64,000 bases of DNA, taken from contig OY741267.1 in the NCBI GenBank assembly GCA_963514095.1, positions 27,529,169 to 27,593,168 of the forward strand, read 5' to 3'. The position numbers were made by a program, and so were the translations under genes. Positions within the stretch are counted from its first letter, which is position 1, and each line of letters starts with the position of its first letter. Origin of the DNA: Eutrigla gurnardus. Its lineage: Eukaryota; Chordata; Actinopteri; Perciformes; Triglidae. This document shows, piece by piece, positions 14,924 to 24,736 of this stretch. Below the pieces are notes generated by a model, which did not search any database, was not told the DNA's origin, and worked only from the letters and a program-made list of their open reading frames with translations.

Positions 14924-16127
14924 GCGCGCGCACACAGGCACGCGCAGACACTACAAGCCGCCAGGCGTGAGATGGAGCGTGGAGGAGAGAGCGATAATGG
15001 CAACATCCAGCAGTATACGAGCAAATCAGACAAAACAAACACCTTCTTCTTTAAATGGCTTTTCTTTCACATTCGAAATACGTCTGAGTTTTTTTTTTAT
15101 CTATTTATTTTTTAAAAGATGTGTTTATTGATACCCAAGGGCCACAAATAAAACCTATTAAAAAAATAACTTATTCGATAGAGAGAAAAACGTGGAATTG
15201 AATTGGGCCCCTGGAACTGAAGCTTTTTACATTCGGGCGAAGACAAAAAAACTAATGATTTCCTCGCAATGCACTGCAGATGGCTGCTCAAGTGCACTAT
15301 TACGGAGATGATGTTGTGCATACGACGAAGGCTTAAAATTATTAATAAACCCCATTAATATAGTCTACCTGCTTATTATTATTAAACAGATTTTTTTTTA
15401 AATTAAAAGCTAAAATATGTCACCAAGAGCAAATAATATGTGTACAGCCCCGAGGGCCTTAGACATCCTGACGAGATACAATGAATTATGATCTTGATAT
15501 TTTTTTTTTTTTTGCAAAATGTGTGGAAAACATTTATAAATGTCCGATTAAAACCCATTAAACGCTACAATGGGAATATTCAAACTATGGGAATATATTC
15601 GATCGGAAAACGCATTTTTATTTATTTAATATTATTTAAAAAATGTTATCATGGGGTCGTTATGAATTCCAAAAGCTTTAATGGCGCATCGTTTGGGCGC
15701 CAGGTCCACTTTGCTCGGCGCGCACCGCTGATCCGCTAGACAGCGACAGGCAGCTGTGATGGCTCTGTTTTTAACCGGAATGATTAACGACGGAGCCCAC
15801 ACAGCAAATGGTCCAGGCGAGACTCGCTTTTATCAGACGGAGACGGAGGGAGAGAGGGAGAGAGAGAGGGAGGGAGAGTGTGAGGGGGGGCTGGGTTTAA
15901 GCCTCCGTGTATAGGTGATAGATCTGCGTAAGTGTCCTCGAGCAAGGCACCGAATCCCTATCAGCTCCAGTTGGGCAGATTCCTGAACGAGAGATCAGCC
16001 CTCCGGGGACCGAGGTGTTATATTAACAGGGTGAGGGATGCGAGGACTTACTTGCGGATGGAGGTATCAAATTGGCGGTGTTGGGGTCCTGGTCCCCGCC
16101 GGCGGCTCTCGGTTCAGACGTGGCCAT
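3331..16127 (-). CDS. gad1: Glutamate decarboxylase 1 (GAD67), complete coding region, 16 coding exons
   Basis: PLP-dependent enzyme converting L-glutamate to GABA in neuron cytosol. Exons, transcription order: 16127-16052, 14218-14162, 12731-12594, 11712-11470, 10322-10232, 6789-6677, 6598-6483, 5669-5590, 5510-5456, 5367-5251, 5168-5104, 5013-4935, 4339-4190, 4107-4000, 3764-3675, 3504-3331. Lengths total 1,752 nt (583 aa) and all phases close. The PLP lysine is K394 in NPHKMMG; H280 (SEHSHYS) stacks on the cofactor; D362 (LHVDGAW) pairs with the pyridine ring; the catalytic loop is near residues 420-440 (GYLFQPDKQYDV). The C-terminus is EIERLGQDL. Human GAD67 has 594 residues; most of the difference is a shorter linker after NNSLDEK in the third coding exon. 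Exon 10306-323's donor is GTCGGT. The paralogue suffix (a or b) is not decided; GAD67-type motifs such as TRKLG.KICGFLQ exclude GAD65. Confidence 0.96.
3793..3820. repeat. (AC)n just upstream of a gad1 3' splice site
   Basis: About 14 AC units on the plus strand, which are UG repeats in the gad1 pre-mRNA, ending about 30 nt before the acceptor of the exon 3,764-3,675. The polypyrimidine tract between repeat and AG is weak. Confidence 0.9.
4415..4765. repeat. Dispersed teleost-type repeat in a gad1 intron
   Basis: A/T-rich segment with many variants of AAGTAAAAGT and GTAGAAGTAC in both orientations, including near the two ends (TAGAAGTACAGATACTTG at left; TTTGTACTTCTTTACTTTG at right). The pattern resembles a non-autonomous repeat I associate with many fish genomes. 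The family cannot be named without a library search. Confidence 0.5.
4891..4923. repeat. (GT)n array abutting a gad1 5' splice site
   Basis: Pure GT on the plus strand, CA in the gad1 transcript, beginning about 12 nt downstream of the donor of the PLP-lysine exon (5,013-4,935). Confidence 0.9.
5708..6143. mobile_element. MITE-like element with GGGACGATA termini, in a gad1 intron
   Basis: The left end reads GGGACGATATAAA and the right end, reverse-complemented, reads GGGGACGATAGG. The interior is A/T-rich with no open frame. It looks like a short non-autonomous DNA transposon of about 436 bp between gad1 exons 6,598-6,483 and 5,669-5,590. No target duplication was recognised, so exact boundaries and superfamily are uncertain. 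Confidence 0.5.
6391..6472. repeat. (GT)n array abutting a second gad1 5' splice site
   Basis: Forty-one GT units on the plus strand (CA in RNA). The array begins about 10 nt after the GTACGT donor of gad1 exon 6,598-6,483. Confidence 0.92.
7175..7222. repeat. (GT)n array in gad1 intron
   Basis: Near-pure GT microsatellite within the 3.4-kb intron between exons 10,322-10,232 and 6,789-6,677. That intron (6,790-10,231) holds no other recognised feature except shorter GT/AC tracts at about 8,534-8,556 and 8,804-8,838 and a C run at 10,191-10,206. Confidence 0.85.
12000..12145 (+). mobile_element. LINE-like 3' tail fragment in a gad1 intron
   Basis: The segment ends in ATCAATAAAATGGAATTAAA followed by GAATT-type repeats, the kind of simple-repeat tail that non-LTR retrotransposons of the CR1/L2/Rex type leave behind. 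No reverse-transcriptase frame is present. Orientation is taken from the tail. Family assignment is a guess. Confidence 0.35.
13249..13326. repeat. (AC)n microsatellite in gad1 intron
   Basis: Pure AC tract of about 78 bp in the intron between coding exons 14,218-14,162 and 12,731-12,594. Confidence 0.92.
14869..14934. repeat. (AC)n with (CG) tail in gad1 intron
   Basis: AC tract ending in a short CGCGCGCG run, inside the first long gad1 intron downstream of the start-codon exon. Alternating purine-pyrimidine sequence of this type can adopt Z-DNA. Confidence 0.88.
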
Positions 16128-16172
16128 CAAGTCCCCCTGTTATCGGATCTTCCAACTGGGAAATAATTCAAA
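16128..16172 (-). other. gad1: gad1 5' UTR portion of the start-codon exon
   Basis: On the minus strand a good acceptor (CTTTGTTTTTGCAG) ends at 16,173, so the exon carrying the ATG at 16,127 begins at 16,172. A leader intron therefore separates it from the promoter, as in mammalian GAD1. Confidence 0.65.
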
Positions 16173-16979
16173 CTGCAAAAACAAAGCAGTCCAAGGTTAG
16201 GTTATATGTTATATGTTAATGGGTAGTGAAGGACTTCATCCACGTTATAGACTGAGCCCCCTGGAGCGTTTTATTCCCGGGGGATAGCTTGGGTAAATCA
16301 TTGGAGGATTTGCGCACAAGCATTACGCGCGTCAGGATAAATCGCCTCGCTGATAACCTAATGCCTACGGGCGCGTTCATTCATTTTGGAGATATAGCCT
16401 TCAGTGTGGGGCATTAAATACTCGCAGGGGTTATATCTGACGTTAACGAGCAGAATGTTGAGATAAAATGCAAAAGTTATCACACACGAGAAATACATAT
16501 TTCCTTTGTCACTGTTCGTTCGTGGCTCGTTGGAGGAAACATGATCATTTTTCTTTCATATCAGTCTGGAGCACCAGACCATTAAAAGACCAGAGCTGTG
16601 ATCATAACACACCTGATATATAAGGAATAAAAAGAACAAGCATTCTGCCGTGTTAAGGGAATAAGACTGATTTATTACGCACATATTGAAAGGATGCAAC
16701 TATAAATAACCTACGTCATTTACCAGTTTACTCGACAATCGACATTTCAATTAAGTTGCGCTTTGAACGAGCAACATCGCCGAGCATCATCACTCAATGT
16801 CATCGTGACACGAGAGGCAACTCATTCTGTCACTCATTTCCTCCAAACCACATTATAACAGATTCTTTCTTCGAGGTTAAAATCACCTGTTCGTCTATGA
16901 GGGGAAAAAAAGGAAATATGAACGCTGTCAATATATTATCGAGGGCGCCGCTGGAATGAGAAGAAGGAAGGCGTCTTAC

Positions 16980-17130
16980 CGGCTCACAGGTTGTCGGGTC
17001 CAGAGAAACTATAAGTCACAATTGCCACCGAAAGGCGCGACAAGCAACAGTCCTGCGATGGCGGAATACCAACAGAGCGCACTAATAAAATCCCATCCAG
17101 CGGCGCGCAAGTCACCCTTTTTTCTCCCTC
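16980..17130 (-). other. gad1: Probable non-coding first exon of gad1
   Basis: A strong donor CCG|GTAAGA lies at 16,980/16,979 on the minus strand, and the sequence above it has no long frame. Its partner is the acceptor at 16,173. The 5' end at about 17,130 is estimated from the TATA-like box upstream; cap-site data would fix it. Confidence 0.5.
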
Positions 17131-17157
17131 AAGAATAAATATATTTTTGATTCCTTA

Positions 17158-17187
17158 TTTATATCTCAGACTCTGGATGCCCATTGG
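17158..17187 (-). promoter_or_regulatory. gad1: Candidate gad1 core promoter: CCAAT and TATA-like boxes
   Basis: Read on the minus strand: CCAAT at 17,187-17,183, then about 20 bp later TATAAATAAGG starting at 17,163. A start site about 30 bp downstream would fall near 17,130, in front of the non-coding exon. Spacing is a little tighter than typical for CCAAT boxes. Confidence 0.45.
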
Positions 17188-18249
17188 TCTCTTCACGCAA
17201 GCGTGAGTCACAGCCTTGCCTCCCTCTGACGCCTAATGAAGCTTCCCTGAGTGCTGCTGACAGCCACAATCCACTTTAAGAAGCCTAAAAAAAGAAGAAG
17301 AGGAAAATCACCAGTGACGTGCACCCGCAGCCCCTATGCTCGTCTCCAGGTGTGGGTGGGTGGGTGTCACAGGAAGGAGATGTGAAATGTTTTCTGAGTG
17401 GCTTACATAGCAATTGACCTTGAGATGACAGACACTGTTGGCTTATGGGCAGTTCAGAATTTATACATCTTAGTGTCTGTGGAGGGGGGGGTCCACCCAT
17501 CCATCCACACTGTAATATTCACCTTCATGGAGATGACAACGCCGTATGCATCATAATGTTTGACCTGCACCCCTTTTTTTTTTTTTGCATAACGGCTGCC
17601 ATGGACAATAACGCCGAGGCATCAAAGTGAAGCCAGCCTGGAGGGCGTTGACTTATTGTCATCCTTCCGGCTCGTGTCCCGCTCCACTGAATGGCCAGAG
17701 ACCGGCCATTATGTTCATTCAGTCATTGCAAATTAAACAGCCCGTTTTTTATCAGATGGCGACCGTGCTCTCTTTCTCACGAGTCACGAAGATGAGCTCC
17801 GCCGTCACATGATAATAACTCTGAATGTATCGGCTGATTGCATTCGGCTAGGATGGATCAGTCATATGTGTGTGTGTGTGTGTGTGTGTGGGAGTTTGTA
17901 ACCTTTGCAGTGATGATTCAACCCTCATCACCTACGTCTTATCATACCTCCAAATGTGTTCATTTCCAGCTAATGCCACGGTTAAGTGTCACGGTTTCAA
18001 CATCTTCCTGTGTTGAAACTGTACCTTACAAAAATGTTGTAATAACGGAAAACTTAAAAAAGTTCCTCAACCCGCCCGGTTGCATCAGCAGAGCCAGTTT
18101 CAACTTGCTGGCTTTGCTGAGATCAGTTTAGAACGACGCTCTGTCACGTAAATCAAGTTTCCATCCAAATGCAATGCAAATTTTAACCAATTTTTCTATT
18201 TCAAATCTGCAAAAGAAAATGCACGTTTAGCTTTGTCTACAATAAATAG
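17188..18249. other. Intergenic between erich2 and gad1
   Basis: About 1 kb with no exon. Contains a G run at 17,482-17,489, a poly-T tract near 17,574-17,587 and a short GT array at 17,867-17,890. The stretch 17,161-17,280 next to the gad1 promoter is non-repetitive and could be conserved promoter sequence. Confidence 0.5.
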
Positions 18250-18255
18250 TTTATT
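18250..18255 (-). terminator. erich2: Poly(A) signal of erich2
   Basis: AATAAA on the minus strand, 53 nt beyond the modelled erich2 stop codon at 18,310-18,308, giving a very short 3' UTR. Confidence 0.6.
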
Positions 18256-18307
18256 TTCAGTTGAAACAAAAATGTATTACATTTTCCAAAAGTAACAAGA
18301 TGCTACC

Positions 18308-19527
18308 TTACATAGATGTAGGGGGAATCTGACAAGGAGGACACGGCTTGTGTCTGTTTACTTGCATTTCTTCACCATCATCATCTGATGGTGGAGAGGA
18401 GGAGCAGCTCGAACTCTGAGATGACTCCTCATCGCTCCCGGAGCCATTTGAGTCGTCGTCCTCCTCCTCCTCCTCGGTGCTCTGCTCTGCCTCTTGCTCT
18501 GATAGAAAAAGGCATGATACAAACTCATAGTGTGTTTTCGATTATACAGTGATTGTGTTAGTAGAAACAGAGGAACTCTCACTTTCCAACAGCTTCTTCC
18601 GGATCAGCGGAAGAAACTCAGAAGCCTCAGGGTTGTCTGGTTCAAAGATGAGAACTGGAACGAGGAAGAGAAGCCTTGGAGCATTGGCTGATTTATTGAC
18701 TGACAGACGTACAGTTGATGGATGCAGGATACATACTCATCTGACACAGTTTGCTGGCCGGCACTAAGTCTCTGTCCATCACAGCTCTGAGGAACTGAAA
18801 CCACACAGTTTCACTTGAGTTTCAATTTTTATTTCAATATGCAGTTGAGTTAAAATATATTTTCCTAAAAACCCAAGGATTAAAATGTTTTTTAGCATCT
18901 GAAATCAAACAAACAGTTGAGCCGATCCCTTCAGCGGAGCGTGAAGTCAATGACGGTGATCAGTCACTTTACCTTCATTATCAGCTCCACTGGTGCTGTA
19001 AGGTCTTCATCCTCAACATCCTCTTCCTCCGTCTTTTCTTCTTCCCCATCTGACTCAGCTGCTGGAGGAGAACGTGTTGTTTCTCAAGGATTACCACATC
19101 GTCAGTTTATTTCTCGCCACATTTCTTACTTTGCATTTTGTTCACTAATTACCTACCTGTTACTGTTGAGTCTGGAGGCTCAAGGATCCTCCAGTTTGTT
19201 ATTTTCAGCTCTTCTTCAGCCACTGCAGTCGAGGGTGCATGTTCTCCGACCCTGAAACCACATTTGAGATTTAAAACTGTGTGTTGGCAATATTTCATTT
19301 GTCCGATCACCTACTATGTGAATAAATGAAACAATAGACATACTGGACAAACACTGTGTGTTATGAATTTGTATTTGCAAAGACTTCTTACCGAGGCTTA
19401 TCGCCGAGTGTCTTTTTTCCCAGTGTGCCACGAAAAGCTGGTGAGGGGTAAGTGAAATCTTAATGTCTCACGTTAAAAAACACTGTTGGGGAAGTCTGAA
19501 TTACTTCTTACCGTTACATTTGTCCAT
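18308..19527 (-). CDS. erich2: Glutamate-rich protein 2-like (ERICH2), seven exons
   Basis: Exons in transcription order: 19527-19512, 19437-19392, 19251-19157, 19061-18973, 18794-18737, 18654-18583, 18498-18308. They total 567 nt and encode 188 aa; every phase closes and every intron is GT-AG. Residues 54-75 are acidic (GEEEKTEEEDVEDED). A folded-looking core follows at about 73-126 (LTAPVELIMKFLRAVMDRD, then LCQMILIFEPDNPEA). The tail is an E/D/S tract ending HKPCPPCQIPPTSM. The core and acidic tail fit my memory of ERICH2, which sits beside GAD1 in human 2q31, as here. The biochemical role of the family is unknown to me; mammalian ERICH2 is testis-enriched. The start is uncertain: GTA GAA GTC... 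continues open upstream of ATG 19,527 to a possible splice acceptor, so the true N-terminus may lie in an earlier exon. Confidence 0.78.
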
Positions 19528-20150
19528 CTCAGCATGAGCAGAGGTGACTTCTACTGCCAACTAAGTCCAGGTAGAGAGAGCAAACTTATTCCAGTATTCA
19601 TACAGTGACTTGCCAGACGTACAGCAGCAAGGCAAGTATAACTACTCAAACAACAATATAAACAATGTAATATATGCATATATCCAATTAGCATATGTAG
19701 ATGGAAAATGGTTGTTGACTATTCTTGGCGTTTACTTGTTTCTGTGGACGCCAAACGCCCTAACCTGATATCAAACAGCAGCAGCGTAATCACGTGACAT
19801 TTTTATAGTTTGATCATTAATTAGCATGGATTATAAAATGCTAACGCTGCCATATTGATTCTAGCTTCGTGTGTAACACTTCAGTGTAGCCTACTGTGCT
19901 TATGTTTGTAAATTAAGTACTTTATTTAGTCATTGAAAGCTGCTGAAACTACGTCACGACGGTACTAAATTAAGCTAATGTCTAGCTTAATTTAGTACCG
20001 TCGTGCTAGCTCAAATTAGCAGGTAGAGTTAGCTAACGTTGCGTGATAAAGCGTACCGTCAATCATTTTTATGAACTCACGTCGGCGTAGTTAATGTCAG
20101 GAAGCTCACCTGCTCACGGAGGAAGAAAAACGACCGCGACACAAAGTACA
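19528..20150 (-). other. erich2: erich2 leader: upstream exon(s) and first intron
   Basis: On the minus strand two donors lie close together, CAG|GTGAGC (exon edge near 20,110) and GAC|GTGAGT (exon edge 20,081), either of which could end a first exon. Possible acceptors lie just upstream of 19,560. No ATG precedes these donors in an open frame long enough to be persuasive. The segment also contains the perfect inverted repeat at 19,955-20,005. Confidence 0.4.
19955..20005. repeat. Perfect 23-bp inverted repeat with 5-nt loop
   Basis: Arms 19,955-19,977 and 19,983-20,005 are exact reverse complements (outer end CACGACGGTACTAAATT) separated by ATGTC. It lies in the erich2 leader or first intron, so both DNA cruciform and RNA hairpin are possible. 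Confidence 0.95.
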
Positions 20151-20263
20151 AATGTCTGTTTTAAAATCGGAAACTTTCCTCAAATGTCAATTACGGTCGA
20201 ACAGGACGTTCCCCCGGCGCTGCGGTTAACTAGCTAAGCTAACTAGCTAGGTTACGGCCAGTC

Positions 20264-20277
20264 GTTGCCATAGTAAC
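20264..20277 (+). promoter_or_regulatory. RFX X-box motif upstream of erich2
   Basis: GTTGCCATAGTAAC fits the RFX-family X-box consensus (GTNRCC, 0-3 nt, RGYAAC) at every defined position. It sits about 150-190 bp above the candidate erich2 first-exon donors, a typical distance for X-boxes of cilia and sperm-flagellum genes. Confidence 0.6.
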
Positions 20278-20289
20278 AGATCGACTCTG

Positions 20290-21016
20290 AGTCAATGCTG
20301 CCTTCAGGGGCTGTCGGGAAATTACTTAAAGGTGTGCTTTTAGTGCTGTACGTTGTTGTTTTTCCATTTAAAATGAGTAGTTACACTTTGAATTAGGATA
20401 TATATATTCGTATATAAAGTGTTATAAAACATAAAAGTTTAAATCTTATTATATATGATACTATTTTATTAATTATTATGCTGTTTGTATCCCGTTTCCG
20501 TACAGTAGTGCAACGCTTTTTTTGCATTTTGACAGTTTTGAAATAGATAAAATTGCTTTTGAATGAGCAAAAAGTCATGTTTACACTTTTAAAGCTCAGA
20601 AATAAGAGATTTTCTTCCCTCCCAGTCTCTTACACATAGCCTAGCTGCTCCTGTCCATCCTCCATGTCAGCCATATTTCATCCAATAAGTAGCTGTAACT
20701 GCTACATTAGCTGCGCATACATCGAAAGAGCTGCCCTCTGTCTTGAATCTGTGTGTCGATGTGTGTGTGTGTGTGGGAGGTTTGAGGCGTCGTGTGTGCG
20801 GTTAATAGGTTCAGGTCTCCTCAGCACTTGGCTGTATTGTTTCACGGTTGTCTTATAATCCCAGGAAGATATAAACCATCAGACTGACAGGCTGAAGGCT
20901 CAGACGTCCCACAGACTAAATTAGCACATGACTGACAGGCTCGTTAATATTTTGAGTTTAGAATATGTGAGGCTAGTTTGGACTGTAAAATGTGCATGCC
21001 CTCTCTTCACTTCCTA

Positions 21017-21084
<68 letters not shown>

Positions 21085-21369
21085 CACGCACATCAATTAG
21101 GCAGTGCAGTGAAGTTGCTCAGACTGAGCTCTCCCTCAGGGAGCCCTCTCATGCACAGCGACATGCCATTGAACCGTGTGCTTGTGTGTATTTAGTGCGT
21201 ATGTGTGAATGCTACTGTGTTTTTAAAAGTGGAGCGGAGGCAATCAGTCTTATAGAGTTTGCCTTGTCACTGCAGGAGTGGAAGAAACCCAGCAAAGAAA
21301 TGGACAACAACTCACCCATGTCAGTTAAAAAACGCTAGAAAATTAACAAGCAAACACAAATAATAGAAG
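20290..21369. other. Intergenic with an (AC)n array at 21,019-21,077
   Basis: No exon recognised. A/T-rich from 20,390 to 20,600, then an AC microsatellite of about 59 bp. Other open frames here are created by the repeat. Confidence 0.6.
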
Positions 21370-21374
21370 AGATG

Positions 21375-21818
21375 TGTTAAAATAATTACCCGATGGTTTA
21401 GAACTGGAGGAAGGAGATCGGAGTCAGCTCAAGGTCCAAACAGGGATTTAATCTTGATCAAGAGGAGAATTCACAGAGCAACATGCTGGTCCGTTACAAA
21501 GTGAAAACTCAACGTGCTGTGAGACAAACATGGTATTTATCCATCTTCTGTGGGTGTGTTTTTACTCAGTTCACAGGGATGGAAGTCGTAAACTCAGATG
21601 TTTATCTAAACCTTGCATGGGTCGCAAACCCCACCTGGGTCATAAACCACACCTATGTCGCAAAACACACACGGGTTGCAAAACACACACAAATGGCCAC
21701 AGTTCCACAGGTCACAGGTCACAGGTCACAGGACACATTTACATTCACACCAAACCTTCTCATGTGTAAGTCTTCAGTTCAGATATCTCTCATCAAGAAG
21801 TACAAAATTTCCATATCA
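21375..21818 (-). mobile_element. Solo LTR (444 bp) with 5-bp target duplication
   Basis: On the minus strand it begins TGATATGGAAATTTTG and ends ATTATTTTAACA, i.e. 5'-TG...CA-3'. The flanks carry an identical 5-bp direct repeat, AGATG, at 21,370-21,374 and 21,819-21,823. There is no internal retroviral or gypsy coding sequence on either side, so this is a solo LTR of an LTR retrotransposon; a 5-bp duplication suits Gypsy-type integrases. Inside are short tandem motifs such as CAGGTCACAGGTCACAGG near 21,709. Confidence 0.7.
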
Positions 21819-21926
21819 AGATGTATAGAGTTAACCCTCTGAAGTCATGATTCATTCAATGTTGCTAATGTAAATCTGTTTGTGCCTTCTCCCGTCAAAA
21901 TAAAAGCCCATTAATGTCTTGCAGCA

Positions 21927-22540
21927 CACTAGCGGCGCCAGGATTTTGATTGTGGGTGGGCCACAAGAAAAGTGGATGGGCCAATTAAAATAAGCCAAAA
22001 AAAAACAAAAAAAAACGGGGTTCCCCTTCATCTCTGTTTCAGCACTGAGGACAGCGACTCAGTAGCCTACCTGTGTGGCTCTTGTGTCGCTGTCCTCAGC
22101 TCAGTGCTGAAGCGGACAAAGACCTTGGCAGTAAGCCTGACTTCATTTATCTCTTTTGAACGTTCATACAACAAGACTGAAACGGAATTATATCTTTGGA
22201 GGGTCTATTTAATAGCTACCGTCTGTGTCTATCTCATGGATCATGGTCTGTCTGTTCTGTCTGATTTCTCATCTCAAAGCTTGCGCGCCAAAGTCATTCA
22301 TTTTATTGGATCACTTGCTGGTGACGATGCAGCCTGTGGGCGGGCTTAGTAGTCCACACGGGGTAGAAGCTGCTGATTGGCTGAGAAGCTTTCACTCAAA
22401 GCTTTCCTCAGGCTGCTTATTGGATGAACAGCTAGAAAGAAAATCACTCACTAATCAGTAGGCATGAGTCAAAATGGGCGGGCCCAGGCCTAAAATGGGT
22501 GGGCCCAGGCCCACCAGGCCCAATAGTAGCGCCGCGCCTG
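21927..22540. mobile_element. Non-autonomous hAT-like DNA transposon (614 bp) with 8-bp target duplication
   Basis: Flanked by perfect 8-bp direct repeats TTGCAGCA (21,919-21,926 and 22,541-22,548), the hAT hallmark. Imperfect terminal inverted repeats share the core GCGGCGC: CACTAGCGGCGCCAGG at left, CAGGCGCGGCGCTACT at right read inward. An internal hairpin (22,038-22,058 with 22,085-22,111) is built from CAGCACTGAG/CTCAGTGCTG arms. The right end carries repeated GGGCGGGCCCAGGC motifs. No transposase frame, so mobilised in trans if at all. Confidence 0.75.
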
Positions 22541-22548
22541 TTGCAGCA

Positions 22549-22968
22549 TCACACACATGACATTATTTTACTTTAAAGCTTGCGAAAAGACGTCGAGAAC
22601 CTACATTTTGAGCTGGATATCTTTTCCTTTTAACCCTGTAAACCTCTCTGAGCCTCGACCCTCGACTGTGCAATCAGACACTGTTTAACCTTGCAGAAAT
22701 GTACTTTAAATTCTAGGAGAGCCTATTTCTAAAGACACCAAGAGCTGAATTTTGGAGGACATGTGTAAAAAATGATGCACAAGACATCTGCTGCATATCT
22801 TGAATTTGCATATTTCAAACAGTGTAAACGTCATGGAGCTTCATTGAAAAGTCGGAATGAGCTCAAACATCATGGAAAGAGATGACTTTCCCTACCTGGC
22901 TTGGCTTCCTACTGCCTTGCTGATGCCCACACCCATCTTTCTGCCTAAATTTGAATCTCAAATGACCT
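22549..22968. other. Unique intergenic sequence between two transposable elements
   Basis: Ordinary-composition DNA with no open frame of note and no recognised repeat. It may be an older element remnant, but I see no termini. Confidence 0.4.
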
Positions 22969-23393
22969 TGTAATGGGAATTTTGGATGTTTGTACTTTAT
23001 AATCAGAATATTTGTCAGGCTGACTCGATCCGCATCTCCTCATCTGACTGTTATGCTATGACGAAAATGAATGCCTGTTTGTAGATGATATGAACATGAG
23101 TGCCACATTGACATAAGATAATTTCAGGACTATGACGCCTGTGTTCTGTAAATCTTGACCTTGCCTGTACATCTTGTCTTTGTAAGATAGGACATGATCC
23201 GTCCTTTGGTTCCTCCTCCTTAAAAGGGAGGTTGTTGTTGGACTCAGGGTGGTTCCTGCTGATTCTGATCCTTTGAATCGGAAGGCAGGGGTGAACCTCC
23301 TCTGCAGATGAGAATACTTAGTGGAATAAACCTCGGAGAAAGAGCTGATCCTGGTTGTTGATCTTTATTGGGCAGATTCATTTTTCCACAACA
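22969..23393 (+). mobile_element. 425-bp LTR, copy A (plus orientation)
   Basis: Begins TGTAATGGGAATTTTGG and ends TTTTTCCACAACA (TG...CA). It contains a TATA-like CTTAAAAGGG near 23,219 and an AATAAA near 23,323, as expected for U3-R-U5. It matches copy B (26,966-27,390, minus strand) over its full length with about 16 mismatches counted by eye. No direct repeat flanks it (ACCT left, ATTC right), so it may derive from a rearranged insertion. Confidence 0.75.
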
Positions 23394-23843
23394 ATTCAAA
23401 ACATTGTGTCTCCAGAGTTACATTTTGCCACGATAATTAAAACAATGCCAGCTGCTGGTAAAAAATAACATTTGGCTACAAAAAACAAAACAGAAATGGA
23501 GCATGTACCATTCATACCATTGCTAATAGTAAGAAGCTGCAGAAAAATGGTCTCCATTGGTTTTTGGAGTCTTTCTAAAGGTCATCGATATCCAAAAAAT
23601 AGAAGTATTAAGTAAATTAGCTAATTCCAACTTCTTCATCTGAGCCGTGTTTCTACACCCAACCAAGAACTGGATTTATAGAAGTTTAGCAAATAAATCA
23701 AGTGAAATGCCAAAAACCAACGTGGAACGTGATCCCCAAAAGCTGCTCTGACACTCACCTTGGAGAACCTCACCCCTCCTCACCCCCACCCAGGCCACCC
23801 ATCAACTCCTCCTGCCCAACAACAGACAGACGGAGAGAGCCAC

Positions 23844-23943
<100 letters not shown>

Positions 23944-24070
23944 CACCAGCAGCCCATCAAGCACACACAGGCACACCTGCCATGGACGGTTGATGGGAAA
24001 ATATATTCCACACAGACGACATGATAACAGAATCATTTCACACTCCGGTGATCCTGCACATTCCCTCTCT

Positions 24071-24106
<36 letters not shown>

Positions 24107-24241
24107 CAGCATGCACGTCCATTAGCGTGCAGGCAGGTTGTGTGTGTACTGTATGTGCCTTGAGACACTCTGCCTCTCACAAATTTCCATATGATGAACC
24201 CCGAGGCCATCTTGACTGTAAGGGAGAATAGAGAGCATTGT

Positions 24242-24282
<41 letters not shown>

Positions 24283-24660
24283 AGGGGGGTCCTTCAGGAC
24301 TTCACAATGTGAGTCATGTACTTGTGTGACGGGACACCACCGAACACACTGTTCCCATCATTAACGGGGGGGACCGGCGTGAACAACAACGAACCGCCGT
24401 AACGACTTCATCTGTGTAGCTGCACGTGTAACTTTGTCATGTGTTTGTGTGTGTGTTTGTGTGTGTGTTTGCGCGCTCGTGTCCTCGGGCGCGCGCGCGC
24501 GCGTGTTTACGCAGCATCTGTGCAGGTCGTTCGGTGCGATGCGGCGTATGACGATCCATCGTCACGACGCAGCCTCCGGCAGGCTGACGGCTAATAATAA
24601 ATGCAAATTACAATCAGAGGAGCAGATCGGAGCTGGAGGGGATAATTGCTCCATTATGGT

Positions 24661-24661
<1 letters not shown>

Positions 24662-24736
<75 letters not shown>
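24662..24736. repeat. (GT)n microsatellite
   Basis: About 75 bp of pure GT directly after an A/T-homeobox-rich unique block containing ATGCAAAT at 24,601. Confidence 0.93.

Noticed and set aside
21709..21735. CRISPR-like direct repeats (CAGGTCA units)
   Set aside because: Short contiguous tandem repeat without spacers, inside an LTR of a eukaryotic genome.
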